From: Mytilus edulis
Taxonomy: Eukaryota > Mollusca > Bivalvia > Mytilida > Mytilidae
Direction of reading: 5' to 3'
Length of the DNA: 64,000 nt
NCBI RefSeq assembly: GCF_963676685.1
Contig: NC_092352.1
Coordinates: 21,533,117 to 21,597,116 of the forward strand
Within the stretch, counting starts at the first letter, position 1; each line of letters opens with the position of its first letter. Shown here one piece after another: positions 1 through 13,598 of this stretch. The notes below the pieces were generated by a model. The model was given only the letters and a program-made list of their open reading frames with translations, was not told the origin of the DNA and did not search any database. The position numbers and the translations under genes are program-made.

Positions 1-3000
1 CAGAGCTATGTAAAAGTCCAAAATGCGATGCTCAGACACAGTTAGAAAGTCAGGTATTATTAGTTTTGTTGTAATAATATTTATAGTTTTAATTTGTGCA
101 TTAAAATAGCTTACAGTTATAGAAAAAGGAAACAGATGAACATTGCTTTACTGAAAAGAAGGCCATGTCTAATTTATATTTGATTAATTTCTAAAGTATA
201 TAACTGTCAACTTCTGCTTCAACACAAAGTCTTTCTTCACAACCAACACCAAGCTATAAAGGGCCCCAAAATGACTAGTGTAAAACAATTCAAGAAAAAC
301 AGGAAAACCTAAAGTCTATAAAAAAACTCAGATACACCTATGAACCTCACTAACAAACAACAGCCACTGAACAACAGGCTTCTAACTAAAAACAGGTGCA
401 TACAAGTGCAATGGTTTATAACTAGTTTGTTTGCACCAAGCCCTCCCCCTAACCAGGGAAAGTGGTGTAACTGTACAACATAAGAACAAACTATGCCAAA
501 ACAAATGTCAGAAACAGCAAAACCACTCAGTTATAGGCTCCTGACTTGGGACAGGTACATATATAATGTTAGCTTTGTTTAATTACCCAAACTGAATAGT
601 AATTTAATTTTGTTTAATGAAGTTAAAAAAATATCATGATTATATCTAATTGCCAACTTATTTATAAATTTGTAAGGGAATTAAAAAAAATTCAATCATG
701 TGCTTCTCCCTATATAGCTATAGTTAAGAAATTTTAAAAGAGACTTGTTTCGTATGAAATGATACTCTAATCTCGGAAATATAATGCAAGAGAAAAATAT
801 ACCTAAATATTATACATCTCTAATTTCAGGCTTATTTATCATGGATACAAGCTGGAATGTACTTTGAACAAGAGGTTTGGGACAAGGCAATGAAGTTATA
901 TACACAGGCAAAGTAAGTTATTTAAAATGTTAAAGCAATAGCTACAAATTAATTGGAAACCAAATGCCTATGAAGATTAATGAAAAAATACTGATTGTTA
1001 CATCTTTTCAATCTAGTTATGTTTTGGAAAGTTGTGCGTGTGCTTGCAATCAAACTAAGGTATGTCTCATAATGATTGGAAAATTCTGATCAATTTTGAG
1101 GTCAACTTGTTGTAACATACAGGTCACTCACAGATATTATAATAGATCAAAATTAATATAGAAAATAGTTTTTTAGGTGACAAATCTTGAACCCAACTTT
1201 GAATCCGATCCAAACTGGGGTTACATGTAAATCCTTATTTATTTTAACTCAACAGGTATTGGTCAAGGTCCACATCTAAATATACCTCATGAAAATTACC
1301 TTGCAATTAAAAGTCCTTGCATCTATAATAGGATTTAAAAATGTTTGCCACTTACATCAAATAAAGAGTTTTAGAATTGTTCAAAACACAACATCTTTAG
1401 TTTAAACAATATTTATTCAGATAAGTCAACATTAAACATATTATACAATGAAATAATATTAAGGATTCAGAAACAAGCAATTTGCTTTTACAAATCTGTC
1501 TCCCTGTCTAACATCTTTGTTTACAAATGATAATTTCATCTGTTTTGAATAATGTTTTGTATTTACCACTAGACATAAAACAATAAAAAAAATCATTCTT
1601 ATACTTAGGTTTTGATAACATTTCCAATGTTTGTGTTTTAGAACGATATATGAGAAATTAGCCAGTGCATTCACTGAGGATAGTCAAGCCTTATATCTAC
1701 AGATGGTAGATGAAGTCTCACCTAACATCAGATACTGTGCCTACAACATAGGTGACGAGTCGGCCATTGCTGAACTTAAGGAAATGAGACGTAAAGGTGG
1801 AGAGGACCAGCTGACATCACATTTAGATGTAAGTTATCAAACACTTGTCTTAATGTTGTTTATTAAGTTATTATATTGGGAAAAAAACACATTCATGTGA
1901 TTATAAATTCTGTAGAGAGCCTGTCTCATGTTTATTTTTTTTAATTATCAACAGTTCAATCATGTTTTGAAGACTTAAAACATATTTTTGATATAAAATG
2001 CTAAATTATAAAAAATACAAGAAACAAATTATTGCACATAAAAAAAAATATACCATAATTTTTCTCTCTATAATAAGCAATTAATTTGAGAATCAAGATG
2101 CAAATGATATTATTTTTAAATTTTTATTTCATAGGACTTGCTATCACAAACAAGAGAAAAACAGACAGCAACTTTATCTGAGGTGACATGGTTGGGACGT
2201 TCTGTCCCTGTAAAGAGTGAGCCTGTTAGAGTTTTCCTTCTCAATGTACAGGAAAGTACAAAGGAGATAGAATCAACAGAGGGAATAGATGGCAAGATTT
2301 CTATATATGAAAGTTTATTGAAGCAGTGCATAGATGCTCAACAAATTATGAGGGATTCTTTAAGTGATGATGCTGTATGTATTTTATAGATCAATTTTTA
2401 CATGATAATTTTAATGATTGGGATGATTTCAAGTTTTACTTTTTCATGATGATTTATATACAAGTAATATTTAAATGGTAAAAGGAGTTTACATTTGTGG
2501 ATTGTTGATATAAGTTTGTTAACAGTATTTGCCCTGATTCATTTACAAGATTTTCTTTTCCAAATTATATAGACTTGCTTCACATACTTATAGCAGATAC
2601 ATATAAAGAAAATAATCTATGTTTAAATGATGTTTTCTTTTATTTTAGAATTTTAAGGCATCTCAGCGAGGACAAGCCATTGAAGGGAAAATATCAAACC
2701 AGCACTACCTGCACAGTTATCTAATGTATATACGACTGTCAAAAACTGTAGATAGGAACTTATTATTAATAGAAAAACTAAAGCAATATTTGCCTGGCAA
2801 ATCAATACCAGAAGGACATAAAATTACTAAACCACAAGATCTTGTTAGATTGTACGATATTATTATACAGGTTAGGAAAGTAGTAATAGTGCTCTTTCAA
2901 ATAAGCAGTTAGTTAATGATGTAGGGAGGGTTAATTTGTGAATGTGAGGGTTAATTTTAATGTTCACATGATTCAACACTCCTTTGTATATGATAATAAC

Positions 3001-6000
3001 ATGAGAATTGAAATGCGGAATGTGTCAAAGACACAACAACCCGACTAAAGAGCAGAAAACAACATACATACAAATATCTGAAAATTAGTCATTACTGGTC
3101 AATATGAAAAAAGAAATTTTAACAAAACAATGGCTCAACCTTTAAAATTGAGCATTCATACATACACACACACAAATATTATTAATGTTTAGAGACCTAC
3201 TTGTTCCCAAGACTTTCTCAATGTCTGTGATAGTTAATAAAATGGATTAAGAATTTATGTTCAGACTATGTAAATTTCTAGTATGAATTCATGCTTATTT
3301 TATTTTCAGAATTTAAATGAGATACCTAATTTACAAGGTGTAGAGACAGATTTGAGTGAAGAAACAGCAGTGAAAAGTACTTCTTATAAAGCATTTAGGT
3401 AATGCCATACAGGATGTTTTTGACAAATGAAACGTTCAATAATGTTGAGCATTGAAAAAGTAAAGCATAAAAGCTTTTAACACAAATTATAATGTGATAA
3501 TGTAAATATGTTAAAGTGCTAATCCACTATCTAAACTTATAATCTGATGTACAGTAGTTGTCGTTTGTTTATGTAGTTCATACATGTTTCTCCTTTTTAT
3601 ATAGATAAGACCGTTGGTTTTCCCACTTGAATGGTTTTACATTACTAATTTTTGGGGCCCTTTATAGCTTGCTGTTTGGTGTGAACCAAGGCCGTACCTT
3701 GATCTATAATGGTTCACTTTTATAAATTGTTATTTCGATGGATAGTTGTCTCATTGGCACTCATACCCCATCTTCCTATATCTATGTACTGATTATCATA
3801 TAAAAAAGAAGATGTGGTATGGTTGCCAATGAGACACCTCTTCACAAGAGACCAAATGACACAGATATTAACAACTTACGGTCACCTTATGGCCTTCACC
3901 AATGAGCAAAGCCCATACCACATAATCAGCTATAAAAGGCCTGCATTTTGATATGGTTAAATATCAGCTGTGAGTTGTTCTAGAGTATTAGACTTTGATA
4001 GGTAAAAACTGGACAATAATGAACATGTGATCATAAACCAAGTTTGTTTTCTGGACAGATCTTTATAATCTTTACTGAATGCTCCTTTTAATTTGAAGGT
4101 TTATTAAATTTTCCTTTAAAACATTTTTCATTGAAATATTAGGAATTATTAGGGTGTCTTATAAAAAATCCTTTTTTTTTCTTTATTCCATATGATAAAA
4201 TTTTGGATAAATTTTGCAAACAATGAAACCATCTCACCTGTCTTTCAATTTTGGACCATTTTAATTTTGTTCCAGAGTTATAAGACTTGTATGGTAGAAA
4301 TCAAGTGACCTTCATATTATGCCCTCATGGTGCATGTCTTATTTATAAAACATGAGCCCAAAAAGTAAACAGTAACCTATTTTATTATTTTTATTCTATG
4401 ACAATTTTTAAAGTGATACTGATATTATCTCCATCACTGCAGCCAACTTTACACCATATAAAAAATATCAAGTTTAAAACTAGTTTACATGTGATAATCA
4501 AACAAATATGACATGTGTCCCTAAAATATTATTACCTTTATTTTTCAGGTCCTATTATATTGCACAGTCATTCTTAGCAGCAAAGAAATGGACAGAAACA
4601 ATAGCATTATATGAGAGAGTTTTAAAACATGCTTCTCAAGCATTGAAAGGTTGTAAAAAACTGAAAAATCTGTCTAAACAGGTCAGTATAGTTACATTTT
4701 CTGTAATAGAAGGTTCCGAATAATTTTATTTACTGATTCTTTTTCTTGCAAAAAATGTATTAAACATCCCAATGATAAAGCTTGCTTGATTTAATTTACG
4801 CTAATAAATTAAGTTTTGTTGGAATTCAGAATCATTACTAGGTGTATATGTTTGTTTGACAGAGTTAATCTGACCTTGACCTCATGTTCGTGGTTCATTG
4901 GTCAATGTTAAGTTTTTCAAGGTTAGGTTTATTTTTAAGATACTATGCAAAAGGGTTAAAGTTGTATATATATATTAAAATTTTAAAGTTATGTCGGTTT
5001 TTTAGTTGACTAGTTAACAATAGTTAAAACTAACATTTTTTCCAAGCCTAACCTATTGGGCTTTTTATACGACCATTTTTGCAGGCGTATATTGGTATCA
5101 CATCATCGTCTTCATAGGCAGTTGGTTTCTGGACAATAACTTTAGTATAAGTAAATAGAAATCTATGAAATTTAAACACAATGTTTATAACCACAAAAGG
5201 AAGGTTGGAATTGATTTCTGGGGGTTATGGTCTCAACAGTTTAGGAATTAGGGACCAAAAAGAGGCCCAAAAATGGCATTTTTCTAGTTTCCAGACAATA
5301 ATTTGTGTTTAAGTGTATGGATCTCTGAAATTATACCTCAAGGGATGGATAAGGATTTGCTTTGGAGGGTTATGACTCAAACGGTTAAGGAATTAGAGGC
5401 AAAAAAGGGGAAAACAAGGGTTTCTTGGTTAATGGACAATTAAACAATTTTAAAGCAGTGTAAGGGAGGTAATTCAAATACATTAAGGTAATCAAAACAT
5501 AATATTTTGAATTACCTCCCTTACACTGCTTTAGGATTATACATATAGCATAATGTATTGCACAAAAGCATAAATTGTGTATCAATTCAAATCATATAAC
5601 CAATTCTAAGTTCTTAGACTATAGTTTTTTCTGTGTCAGAAACCTATTATGTGTCAAATATTTAATTACAATCCAAATATAGACCTGTATCAAGCATGAA
5701 TATTGTGTCCATTTTTGCCAAGCAGTTCAGGGTTGGACCTCTGCAATTGTATCCAGCTGCGCTTTGCGAAGCAATTTATAACTGATAAACCTAATAAAAT
5801 CTTAAATTTTAGACATTGCAAAATGTATGTGATAATTTATTAGATAGGGTCAATGTCTTTGTAAAAGATCAATAGTAGAATCATTTCACTGATCATTTTC
5901 CAACCTTAGAGTGTTTTATTAGTATGTTATGACCAGAATTGCTTAGAAAAAACGAGATTTGATACTTGGTAGTTTACATTTTTGCAGTCGTATATTGGTA

Positions 6001-7041
6001 TCATGTCATAATAAATTTCCATAAATTCAGTTTTATACTCTTCAGTCAGATGTATCTGTTATAATGTTATGTTTGAATTTTTTCTAGGAAATAAGTAGTA
6101 TAGAAGAATTAGTAAACAGAGTTAATGGTGAAAAATATTCATGTCATGCTAACAGCATTCTGGATTTAGAAACTGTTGTTGAACCAGTAGCAGATATTAG
6201 TCTCATTAAGAAAAAAGTAAGTGTTCTTTTTAATTAAGAAAATTCACAGGTGATTTTCAAAATAACAAGGTCCAAGATGGTTGTTATATAAAGAAAGACA
6301 TTCCTCAAGCAAGACAAAAATATATTTGAATGCACTTGTTTTTAGAATACAGATGTATCCATTTAAAAATTTGGCTAGAAACAATAGTTCTTTTATTTTT
6401 TTTTAATATTTTGTCAAGAGATATTTTCACTGCTAGCATATATTACTTTTTGAGAATTATCAAGGATTTAACCAGATTTGTTTGCAGTGATGTAGTTGAC
6501 TTGTATTTAATGAAATTATAGAAAGAACAGTCGGGGGTTATTGTCAAAATTTTCTGATGCTAACAAATAATCAGTGGAGCTGAAAAATGATAAAAACAAG
6601 ATGGCATACATGACCAGAAACTTTCCTTAAGTAAACTCATTTGTAACAAACTTTGTCTGGGATGTGAAGGAGTGTTCATATTTTTCTAGCTCTTTATCTG
6701 TAATTGAAGTGATGAAATTCATAATCATAACTTACCATTCTGTTAAAAATTGTCAGTAAATGTGATTGTTTTTTTTCCATCTTTGATGTATTTCTGTATC
6801 TTTTCAGCCACTGATAGACAGGTTTGATGATTATATTGAAGATAAAAGCGTTACAACAAAGAAACCAAACCTTGTCAGTTTCCCTCCGGACTTTGAACCT
6901 ATACCATGTCGACCATTATTCTTTGATTTAGCACTTAATCACGTAGATTTCCCTTCAATAGAAAGCAAAATGGAACAGAAGAAATCAGGAGGACTTACTG
7001 GAATGGTTAAAGGATGGTTATGGGGAGGTGGTAAAAAATAA
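1..7041 (+). CDS. SRP68: SRP68, signal recognition particle 68 kDa subunit (3' nine coding exons; 5' end outside window)
   Basis: SRP68 forms a heterodimer with SRP72 on the S domain of the signal recognition particle RNA and helps target secretory proteins to the ER. Coding exons: 1-53, 830-912, 1642-1828, 2135-2374, 2649-2870, 3310-3398, 4549-4681, 6088-6216, 6808-7041. All introns are GT-AG, phases agree throughout, and the spliced frame is open for 455 residues to TAA at 7039-7041. Recognisable SRP68 blocks are TIYEKLASAF, SPNIRYCAYNIGD, SEVTWLGRSVPVK, QDLVRLYDIIIQ and LFFDLALNHVDFP, and the C-terminus is GLTGMVKGWLWGGGKK. The vertebrate protein is a little over 600 residues, so roughly the N-terminal quarter is missing to the left. 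The assignment is from remembered family similarity and is very secure. The last 11 codons plus stop are also the start of the tandem duplication and recur at 30631. Confidence 0.97.
54..829. other. SRP68 intron with old retroelement tail
   Basis: Intron between the first two SRP68 exons of the window. About 250-560 is a degenerate minus-strand copy of the dispersed retroelement tail seen elsewhere here (compare 3560-3800 and 20470-20590); the shared text includes the 'gggacaggt' and 'ataaagggccccaaaatg' stretches. No coding signal is visible. Confidence 0.5.
2871..3309. other. SRP68 intron with repeat tail
   Basis: Short intron. Around 2998-3065 lies a minus-strand fragment of a dispersed tail ('gaatgtgtcaaagacacaac') that recurs at 21040-21075, 39940-39985 and 53345-53375. 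Nothing else is recognisable. Confidence 0.45.
3560..3960. repeat. Two dispersed repeat tails meeting head to head inside an SRP68 intron
   Basis: 3560-3790 is a plus-strand retroelement tail that ends in 'catcttcctatat'. 3800-3960 is a related tail in the opposite orientation that begins 'agaagatgtggtatgg'. The shared core 'tgtctcattggca' also occurs at 24270-24300, 26120-26150, 47400-47420 and 55700-55720. They look like 3' ends of a 5'-truncated retroelement family; the family name is not determinable by eye. Confidence 0.6.
5062..5775 (+). mobile_element. 'tttatacgacc' family element in SRP68 intron
   Basis: The element starts with 'ctttttatacgacc', then the recurring block 'gaaatctatgaaatttaaac' and an AAAGGAAGGTTGG block, and ends near a 'cagggttggacctctgc' block. 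The same order of blocks occurs at 32800-34600 and 41882-43590. No ORF of note; non-autonomous. A second left-end fragment lies at 5975-6025. Confidence 0.6.
5451..5532. repeat. 27-bp-arm hairpin
   Basis: Near-perfect inverted repeat: the left arm starts 'aaagcagtgtaagggaggta' and the right arm is its reverse complement, with a spacer of about 27 bp. It sits inside the repeat at 5062-5775 and may be a tiny foldback insertion. Confidence 0.75.
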
Positions 7042-8840
7042 GAAATTGTGTACCAAGGGAAGTAACTCTGTTAGATTTTATAAAATTCTTGGTAAAGAAC
7101 CTGGAAATGTTAGACAATGTTTGTAAAGAAAACAATGCAAAGAATGATAATAAGTATTGGTGCACTGAATGGAAAGATTATTGTTAATGTGCAAGATTAT
7201 GGTATGTGGTGCAAAACCTTAAAATAGTTATTTAACATTATGTAAGAGATGCTTCTTGAACTTCAGTAATAAATGTTTCTGATAAATTATTTAAAGGTTT
7301 GTTTATCAAATTCAATTAATAGATAATTTGTTTTTTTGCATAAATTTTGCCAATTTTTTTTAAAACATAGATTTATTAATTTGAAAAAATTTATAGTTCA
7401 AGAAATTATAATAATCATGTATTTTCAATTGTTTTCGACAGTGAAAAAAAATGAATTTATGAATAGATCTTAGGACTATAGTTTGATTGTCAGTTAATCC
7501 AGATTTTTAAGATCACACTTGTTTTCAAATAAATTATGATATGAAATTAATGAAGGAAAACAATAAATAATTAAAATTTAATTGGCTATTTCGTTTGTTT
7601 ATATTAGATTGTTTTAAATATTTCCAAATCACTGACATCCACAAAAATATCAGATGACTTGTCTCCCTTTGACTTAGTCTGTTAACACTTCTGGAATTGT
7701 GTGACCACAAAGACACAGCATCAACACTTCAAATGAGAAATACCACTTTGTTATGTGAAGAGTCAATCTTTCTTTTGTACAGATGCTCAAGAATGAGCAT
7801 TGAGAGAAGAATGCTGAAAAAACCAAGGATATGCATAAGCAGATGGCTTCATAAATATCATTATCACTTTCCTGAAAACTTCTGCATTAGGACTTTTGAT
7901 TTTTTTTTTTGTATTTTATTAATATATATATGTATATCAAAAGAAAATAATATTCACTGCAAGTCTAGGCCAGAGTTATTTTGTTTATAAAGACATTTTC
8001 TCAGATATGTTTCAACAGATTGACTTCATATTTATTCATGAGCTTGACAGTTATGACTTGTAAGGTGTGAGCATTTCCATGATCTGTCATACAACTGTTT
8101 CCTGTTTTACTCTTCTTTACTGAAACTATTGAAGTTGATTAATATTAAAAATGATATTTACAATATTTTACTATTTATATACGATTAAATTCAAGCACTT
8201 TTCATTCAAATATGCAAAGGGTGATGTATAAAACCAGGCAATTTATGCAGAGAATATGACATAAAACACGTTGACTGGACATTATTGTTTTTCTTTAAAA
8301 ATGAAGCTAATTTATTGATATTCTTTACTATGTATAGCTTTCCCATTTTCTGCAATACAAAAAAGGGTATGTTATGTGATTTCAATGAAATTTCAAATGA
8401 CATATCCTCAACTAGTGAGTTATCTCTAAGAACTTTCAAATATAGTTTTAATGATCAATTATTCTTTTTAAGCCAAATTATATTTGTATTTATTCCCCCA
8501 TTGATGGTTCAATAAAGTACATGTGTATGATCATTTGAATTCAATTTTTCGAAAATAACATTTCTCTATTTTGTATAGTAACAATTTGGCAGCAGTTTTG
8601 GGGCATTTGTGTCATCTCAACACATCAATTGTAGTTTTGATATCATTTGTCATTAAACTTTAGGATTTCAGTAAAAAAGCAATATCTAAAAGTATGATTT
8701 GTTATACATGTGTATAGAAAAGGAAGAATGAGGAAATCATTGCAGTATATAGATATGTTGTATGTTGTAAATCTTTGTACATGTTGAATTATTTTGAAGT
8801 CTTATAATGAAATATTAAATATACAGAACTTTAAGTGATA
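7042..8840 (+). other. SRP68 3' UTR and downstream flank
   Basis: Non-coding. A polyadenylation signal AATAAA at 7268-7273, about 230 bp after the SRP68 stop, is the likely 3' end. The sequence continues gene-free and matches 30666-31310 and then 36937-38400 of the second copy closely, apart from insertions there. Short ORFs in it are broken in the other copy. Confidence 0.7.
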
Positions 8841-10253
8841 TTTATTTCTTTCCTTTTCTCCCAGTATATTATTTTTCTTATGGTGAACTTGAGATTGATT
8901 ATTGGTGTTTTATGGGCTATTTCATGGTGGTAAGTTTTTGTAGGTGGAGGAAGACAGAATCCCTAAAGAAAAACACCAACCTTCAATAGGAAAACTGACA
9001 AATCTATTCAATAAAGAATGGAGTCAAGTGCACACACACTAGCAGTGTTCGAACTCACAACTTGAGTGTTGACTGGCTAGTGATTACAATAGAACTACTT
9101 AGACCACTTAGCAACTCAGGCTCTGTGAACTCCTTGAGAGTATTTCTCCAAATGAAGATCTGTTATAGCAAACTTGTAACACCCTGAGGATAAATTCTCT
9201 GTAATGCTAAAACTGTTGGTTCTGGATGGCATGTTAAAACTAATTTGTTATCGTAAACTGTAAATTATCTTCCTTCAGCCTGACACTAAAACATTGTAAT
9301 TGATACTTGTTACTCAATAGTGGTAGCACTACCTCTAAGTCTCTTTTCATGGTTAATAAAATGTACCTTATATGATATTAAAGCTACTTTTTTTGTTAAA
9401 ATGGAAATAAGAACGATATTGAAATCATAAAGACAATACACGAACAAGACAAATCCAAAACAAAGACAGCTCAACAAAAACAAACAAACCGCATACACAA
9501 ACAAGAGTGCACTTCTGAAGTATCTATTTTACTGGTTATGATTGAATTTTACATTCAGAGGGTCTTACTACAGATATATTAGAGACCTGCGACCTGCATT
9601 ATTAATGATACATCAAAATGAGGTCATGGTCAGATGCACATGTGTAAGCTTACTGTCATCATGTTATGTAGAACCCCCGGTCCATGAAAAATGCACTTGT
9701 ATAGTTCACTTATACCATGCAAATGATACACAAGGAAAATTACTGTGGGTCGATTTTACATTAGTTTATTTCCTTCCAATTGAAAGAGTACAATGCAGAA
9801 ATAGATAACACTGTTATAAACACTTGTACATGTCACCTTATGATCATCCCATACACCACATACAGATAACCTACTGCTTATAATATCTGACCACCTACCC
9901 TTAGCCCCCAAAAAAGTTGACCAATGAATCACAGAATAGAGGTATATGGTGAATCTTGCCTTATAATCACTTTAATTATTTACTAATATATATTGATGTG
10001 TAAATCCCAGTTTACTAATAATGATGGGTGCAGCAGCATGGCAAAATAAAGAGATTCTCACTTTCAAATGAAAACTATTTAGTACTAATCAAACAACCCA
10101 AAGGGACATTGTTGAAAAACATGAATGACTACACAGTGGAATTTTACCAATTTTGATAATTACATGTCCCATTTAATTCCTGGATGTGCCCCAGTATAAA
10201 CGGTATAAAGGCCTGTCTATTATTGATAATGTGTTGACATCTAGCTTGTTTTT
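8841..10253. other. Gene-free part of copy 1
   Basis: No gene is seen. The sequence aligns to about 38401-39800 of copy 2 with small indels only. Short ORFs at 9310-9504 and 9542-9808 lack family features; the first has a frame-altered counterpart at 38873-39079. Confidence 0.6.
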
Positions 10254-10490
10254 GTTGGGAACCCCGTTGTTTAAAACGGCTGGATCGGCCACTGGTGTCC
10301 ACAGGCACTTTTCTCATAATTTTTTTCCGTTTATACCTTAATATAACACAAGGTACTTAACTAATTTTTTTGAAAAATGACACCCAGTCCCGAATTCCCG
10401 TTATTTTTCGATTTCTCGGTTGTCACACCTATATTAAGGTATATGGGGGGAAAAATTTCTGAGACAAGTGCCTGGGCTGGTGTCCCCAAC
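10254..10490. mobile_element. Inverted-repeat element in copy 1 (MITE-like)
   Basis: It begins GTTGGGAACCCC and ends GGTGTCCCCAAC. Inside, 'ggcacttttctca' and 'tataccttaatata' near the left pair with 'tgagacaagtgcc' and 'tatattaaggtata' near the right. The corresponding place in copy 2 (39806-40808) holds unrelated insertions, so there is no clean empty site. Confidence 0.5.
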
Positions 10491-11155
10491 AATTCTGTAT
10501 GATATTGAACTGGAATCCGTAAAAGTATAACTCCTATATTGAACAAACACTCAACTGATGGTTAAATACACGAAAGTCAGTAATATTGATATAAATACAT
10601 TTTAGACATTAACTATATTGATGAATCTTTTTTTTTGGTTCCTTGGTATGTTGTCACATTGTCTCATTCATGTATTGATAAGAGTAGATCTATTATGTTC
10701 CAGCTCTTAGATCTAAATGTACTATGAATGACTCACAAGAAGTCAATGTATACAGTAGTTGGCTATCGAAACACAATGCCTTAGTCTCTGGAGAGAGGTA
10801 TTATTGTGAAGTTCGTATCATGTCTTTCTAACTAGTCTTTTTATTTCCACTCTGAAAAAATATTATTATAACATGGAAAATCTGATTATTTTTGTGCATT
10901 AATTGTGTTGAATATGATTACTAATAAATAAAGTACAGATGAAAAAGCTGCAAGGATATGTTATGAATATATGCCTTTATGATAACATCGATATGTCTTG
11001 AATTATCTATCATAAATAAGCTACTTAGCCCAAGCGTGGAAACAGATGTTACAAATATAGTTTGGCAGTTTTTATAGATGAGAAATGAAGTGTAATTGAT
11101 GATTTTAGAAAAGGTTATGTATCGATTTTGTTTGCGTAGGTGGTTAAAAGATAAA

Positions 11156-11348
11156 AGGGGACAATAAATGGCTGACCCGTGTTAAGAGAGAGCCATATCT
11201 CTTGCACGTTAAAGACACCCTTGTAGATTTCGAAAAAGAGCAGGCTAATGCCGCTACAAGGCAGCACTCGCACCCGCAAAGTGGAAGGAGATTAATATAA
11301 GTTGCAAAACTTGTTTCCCAATCCACTATAATTAGATATGTTTAAACT
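11156..11348. mobile_element. 193-bp SINE-like insertion with 10-bp target duplication
   Basis: It is flanked by AAAAGATAAA at 11146-11155 and 11349-11358. Copy 2 has a single AAAGATAAA at the matching place (about 41608-41616). Length and direct repeats fit a SINE. I see no convincing A/B box pair, so the class is inferred. Confidence 0.7.
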
Positions 11349-11549
11349 AAAAGATAAAGCTCGAATTTTTCTTTTTAATGTAGGATTTTATGCGTGATAT
11401 GATGTAGAGGACTCTTCAGAATTATAAAACAATCGGAGACGACAATAATCAGTTAACGGCATCCATGTATATTTCAAGTGGTCACATATTTTATTCTTGT
11501 CCAGTGGCATATATATAATTTTCGTTAGAATTGACACGCACAATTTATC

Positions 11550-12149
11550 GACAAAAGAGATGATTTCAGCTTTCCAATTGTGAACTTTCCATTTCTAAGT
11601 AGCAACATTCCAGCAGCACCTGCATACGGGGTATATATCTCCCAATTGATACGATATTCCCGTGCTTGCGTTTCCTATCATGATTTTCTTGATAGAGGGT
11701 TACTGCTCACAAGGAAGCTATTAAACCAAGAGTTCCAAATGGTGAAGTTGAAATCATCCCTTCGTAAATTTTACCGACGCCATCACAAGTTGGTTGACCG
11801 TTATGGAATAACCGTTTCACAAATGATATCGGATATGTTCCTTACGTCGTAACTACAATCCCCTTCCCTTTCATGAATGTGACCTACCGAATTAGACTAT
11901 TTACCGGATTTGTAATCACATAAGCAACACGACGGGTGCCACATGTGGAGCAGGATCTGCTTACCCTTCCGGAGCACCTGAGATCACCCCTAGTTTTGGT
12001 GGGGTTCGTGTTGTTTATTCTTTAGTTTTCTATGTTGTGTCATGTTTACTATTGTTTTTCTGTTTGTCTTTTTCATTTTTAGCCATGGCGTTGTCAGTTT
12101 GTTTTAGATTTATGAGTTTGACTGTCCCTTTGGTATCTTTCGTCCCTCT
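11550..12149 (+). mobile_element. 5'-truncated non-LTR-type retroelement insertion, 600 bp
   Basis: It is flanked by TTTATC at 11544-11549 and 12150-12155, and copy 2 is uninterrupted there (about 41788-41797). It contains the end of a reverse-transcriptase-type ORF (11553-11852, motifs NFPFLSSNIP and YGVYISQLIRY, then TAA), followed by about 300 bp of 3' UTR ending 'ggtatctttcgtccctctt'. Whether the source is a LINE or a Penelope-like element is not certain; the target duplication and 5' truncation show target-primed insertion. Confidence 0.8.
11553..11852 (+). pseudogene. C-terminal fragment of a retroelement reverse transcriptase ORF
   Basis: About 99 codons from the truncation point of the insertion to TAA. 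The conserved tail includes VNFPFLSSNIP, AYGVYISQLIRYSRAC, a DFLDR block and KFYRRHHKLVDRYG, a tail I recognise from animal reverse-transcriptase ORFs. It has no start of its own and lacks the catalytic domain, so it is a dead fragment. Confidence 0.7.
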
Positions 12150-12155
12150 TTTATC

Positions 12156-13598
12156 ATTAATATATAACTTTTATGATAAATAAAAAAATAGGTGAGTGTA
12201 AATAAACTCATCATAGATACCAGGACTAAATTTTGTATATACCGCAGACGTGTAGCAAAAATAATTATGTAAATCATCTTTTTTTTTTTAGTTTTTAAAA
12301 CCAATCTTTTTGTGAAGATTTGCAACTCAAATTGATATTTGCAAGAGAATCATTCCTCCAACCTGTAAACCACATTTTGAAAGAGAAGCTTCACAGTTTC
12401 CATGTGAAATAATGTTCTGTTTGTTAACTGTATTAGGAATTGAAATCGTCATTATCAGCCACTCAATTGCACAGGTACTTGGGAACAGGACAAATAGTTT
12501 TTGCCCTCTCCCTTTTCTCCAAAATCCGATACAATTGTTTTCGTATTTTACAGTATGATATCATAAACACGAAAACAATTAAAGTTAATGGAAAACCTAA
12601 AAAAAATAACGGATTTTGGAAAAAAATGGTGAGGGCAAAAAAAATTGGTCCTGTCCCAAGTACAAAAAGGTTACGAAAGGATGCATGGAAAGCCAGTCTG
12701 AAATTTCTATGAATCATATGTAAATACAAAACTGTGGTTCACCATATTAATTCAGGTTAAGCATTTTTTTTATGTTCTGTAGCATAATACCAGCCTGAAC
12801 TATATGTATCCTATTTGTACTATCTGGCGACCATCTTTAATTCCAGATGGAAACTGAACACATTTTGTATAGTATAAAATAAGTACCATTCGCGCATATA
12901 ACCAATAAGCGAAGTTATTTCTGACTTTTAATTGTTAAAGTTGTTGAATTGTCATGATCAATATCTATAAGACGAAATCATAATATTTTTTCTGGGAAAC
13001 CACCGACTAAAACATTTTTATCAGCACTTTGTTAGCAAAAACTGGGTGTTTGTACGGTTTTGAGTATTGATCAACCACGATAGATCACGATAAATATGAT
13101 AATGAAATGGGAGGACATAAAATGTTGACATGTAGCTATAGAAATATTATTGTATAAGATTACACACGACTGGCAAATCCGCTCATCATTTTCCGCTTAC
13201 GAACCAAGTTTTCCTATATGTTTTTAAGTGCAAAATAGTTGTAGTCAATTTTAAATCTTCACATCTCACGGAAACATCTGTAAATGTTTGCATACGTTTT
13301 CTAAAACTAAGAAATTGACCAAAGCAAGTTTACTCATGCGCTTCTACTATTATCATAATATATATATAGCGAGAGATAGAGACACATTGATACCAGTATT
13401 TTTTTTTAAAGACAGTGTCACGTGTTTGTCAAAGTAAACCAAGAAGTTAATTGTTTATAAGCTCTCTAGAGTTATCCAATACACAGTGAATAGACGGTAA
13501 GACATGATGTTAATTATATTGATTGCTTTTTAGATGTTTGTGTAGTTTGTTAATATGAATTTCCTGCCAACTTCCGATAGATATAATTAGTAATGTAC
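12156..13598. other. Gene-free part of copy 1
   Basis: From about 12400 it aligns to copy 2 from about 44140 to 45370. At 12440-12712 there is a quasi-palindrome (the two halves of an inverted repeat around 'cgtattttacagtatgat'), also present at 44175-44460. ORFs called on both strands there are products of that inverted repeat, not genes. Confidence 0.6.

Noticed and set aside
12440..12729. ORFs on both strands
   Set aside because: They mirror each other because the DNA is an inverted repeat; the copy at 44131-44456 has different frames.
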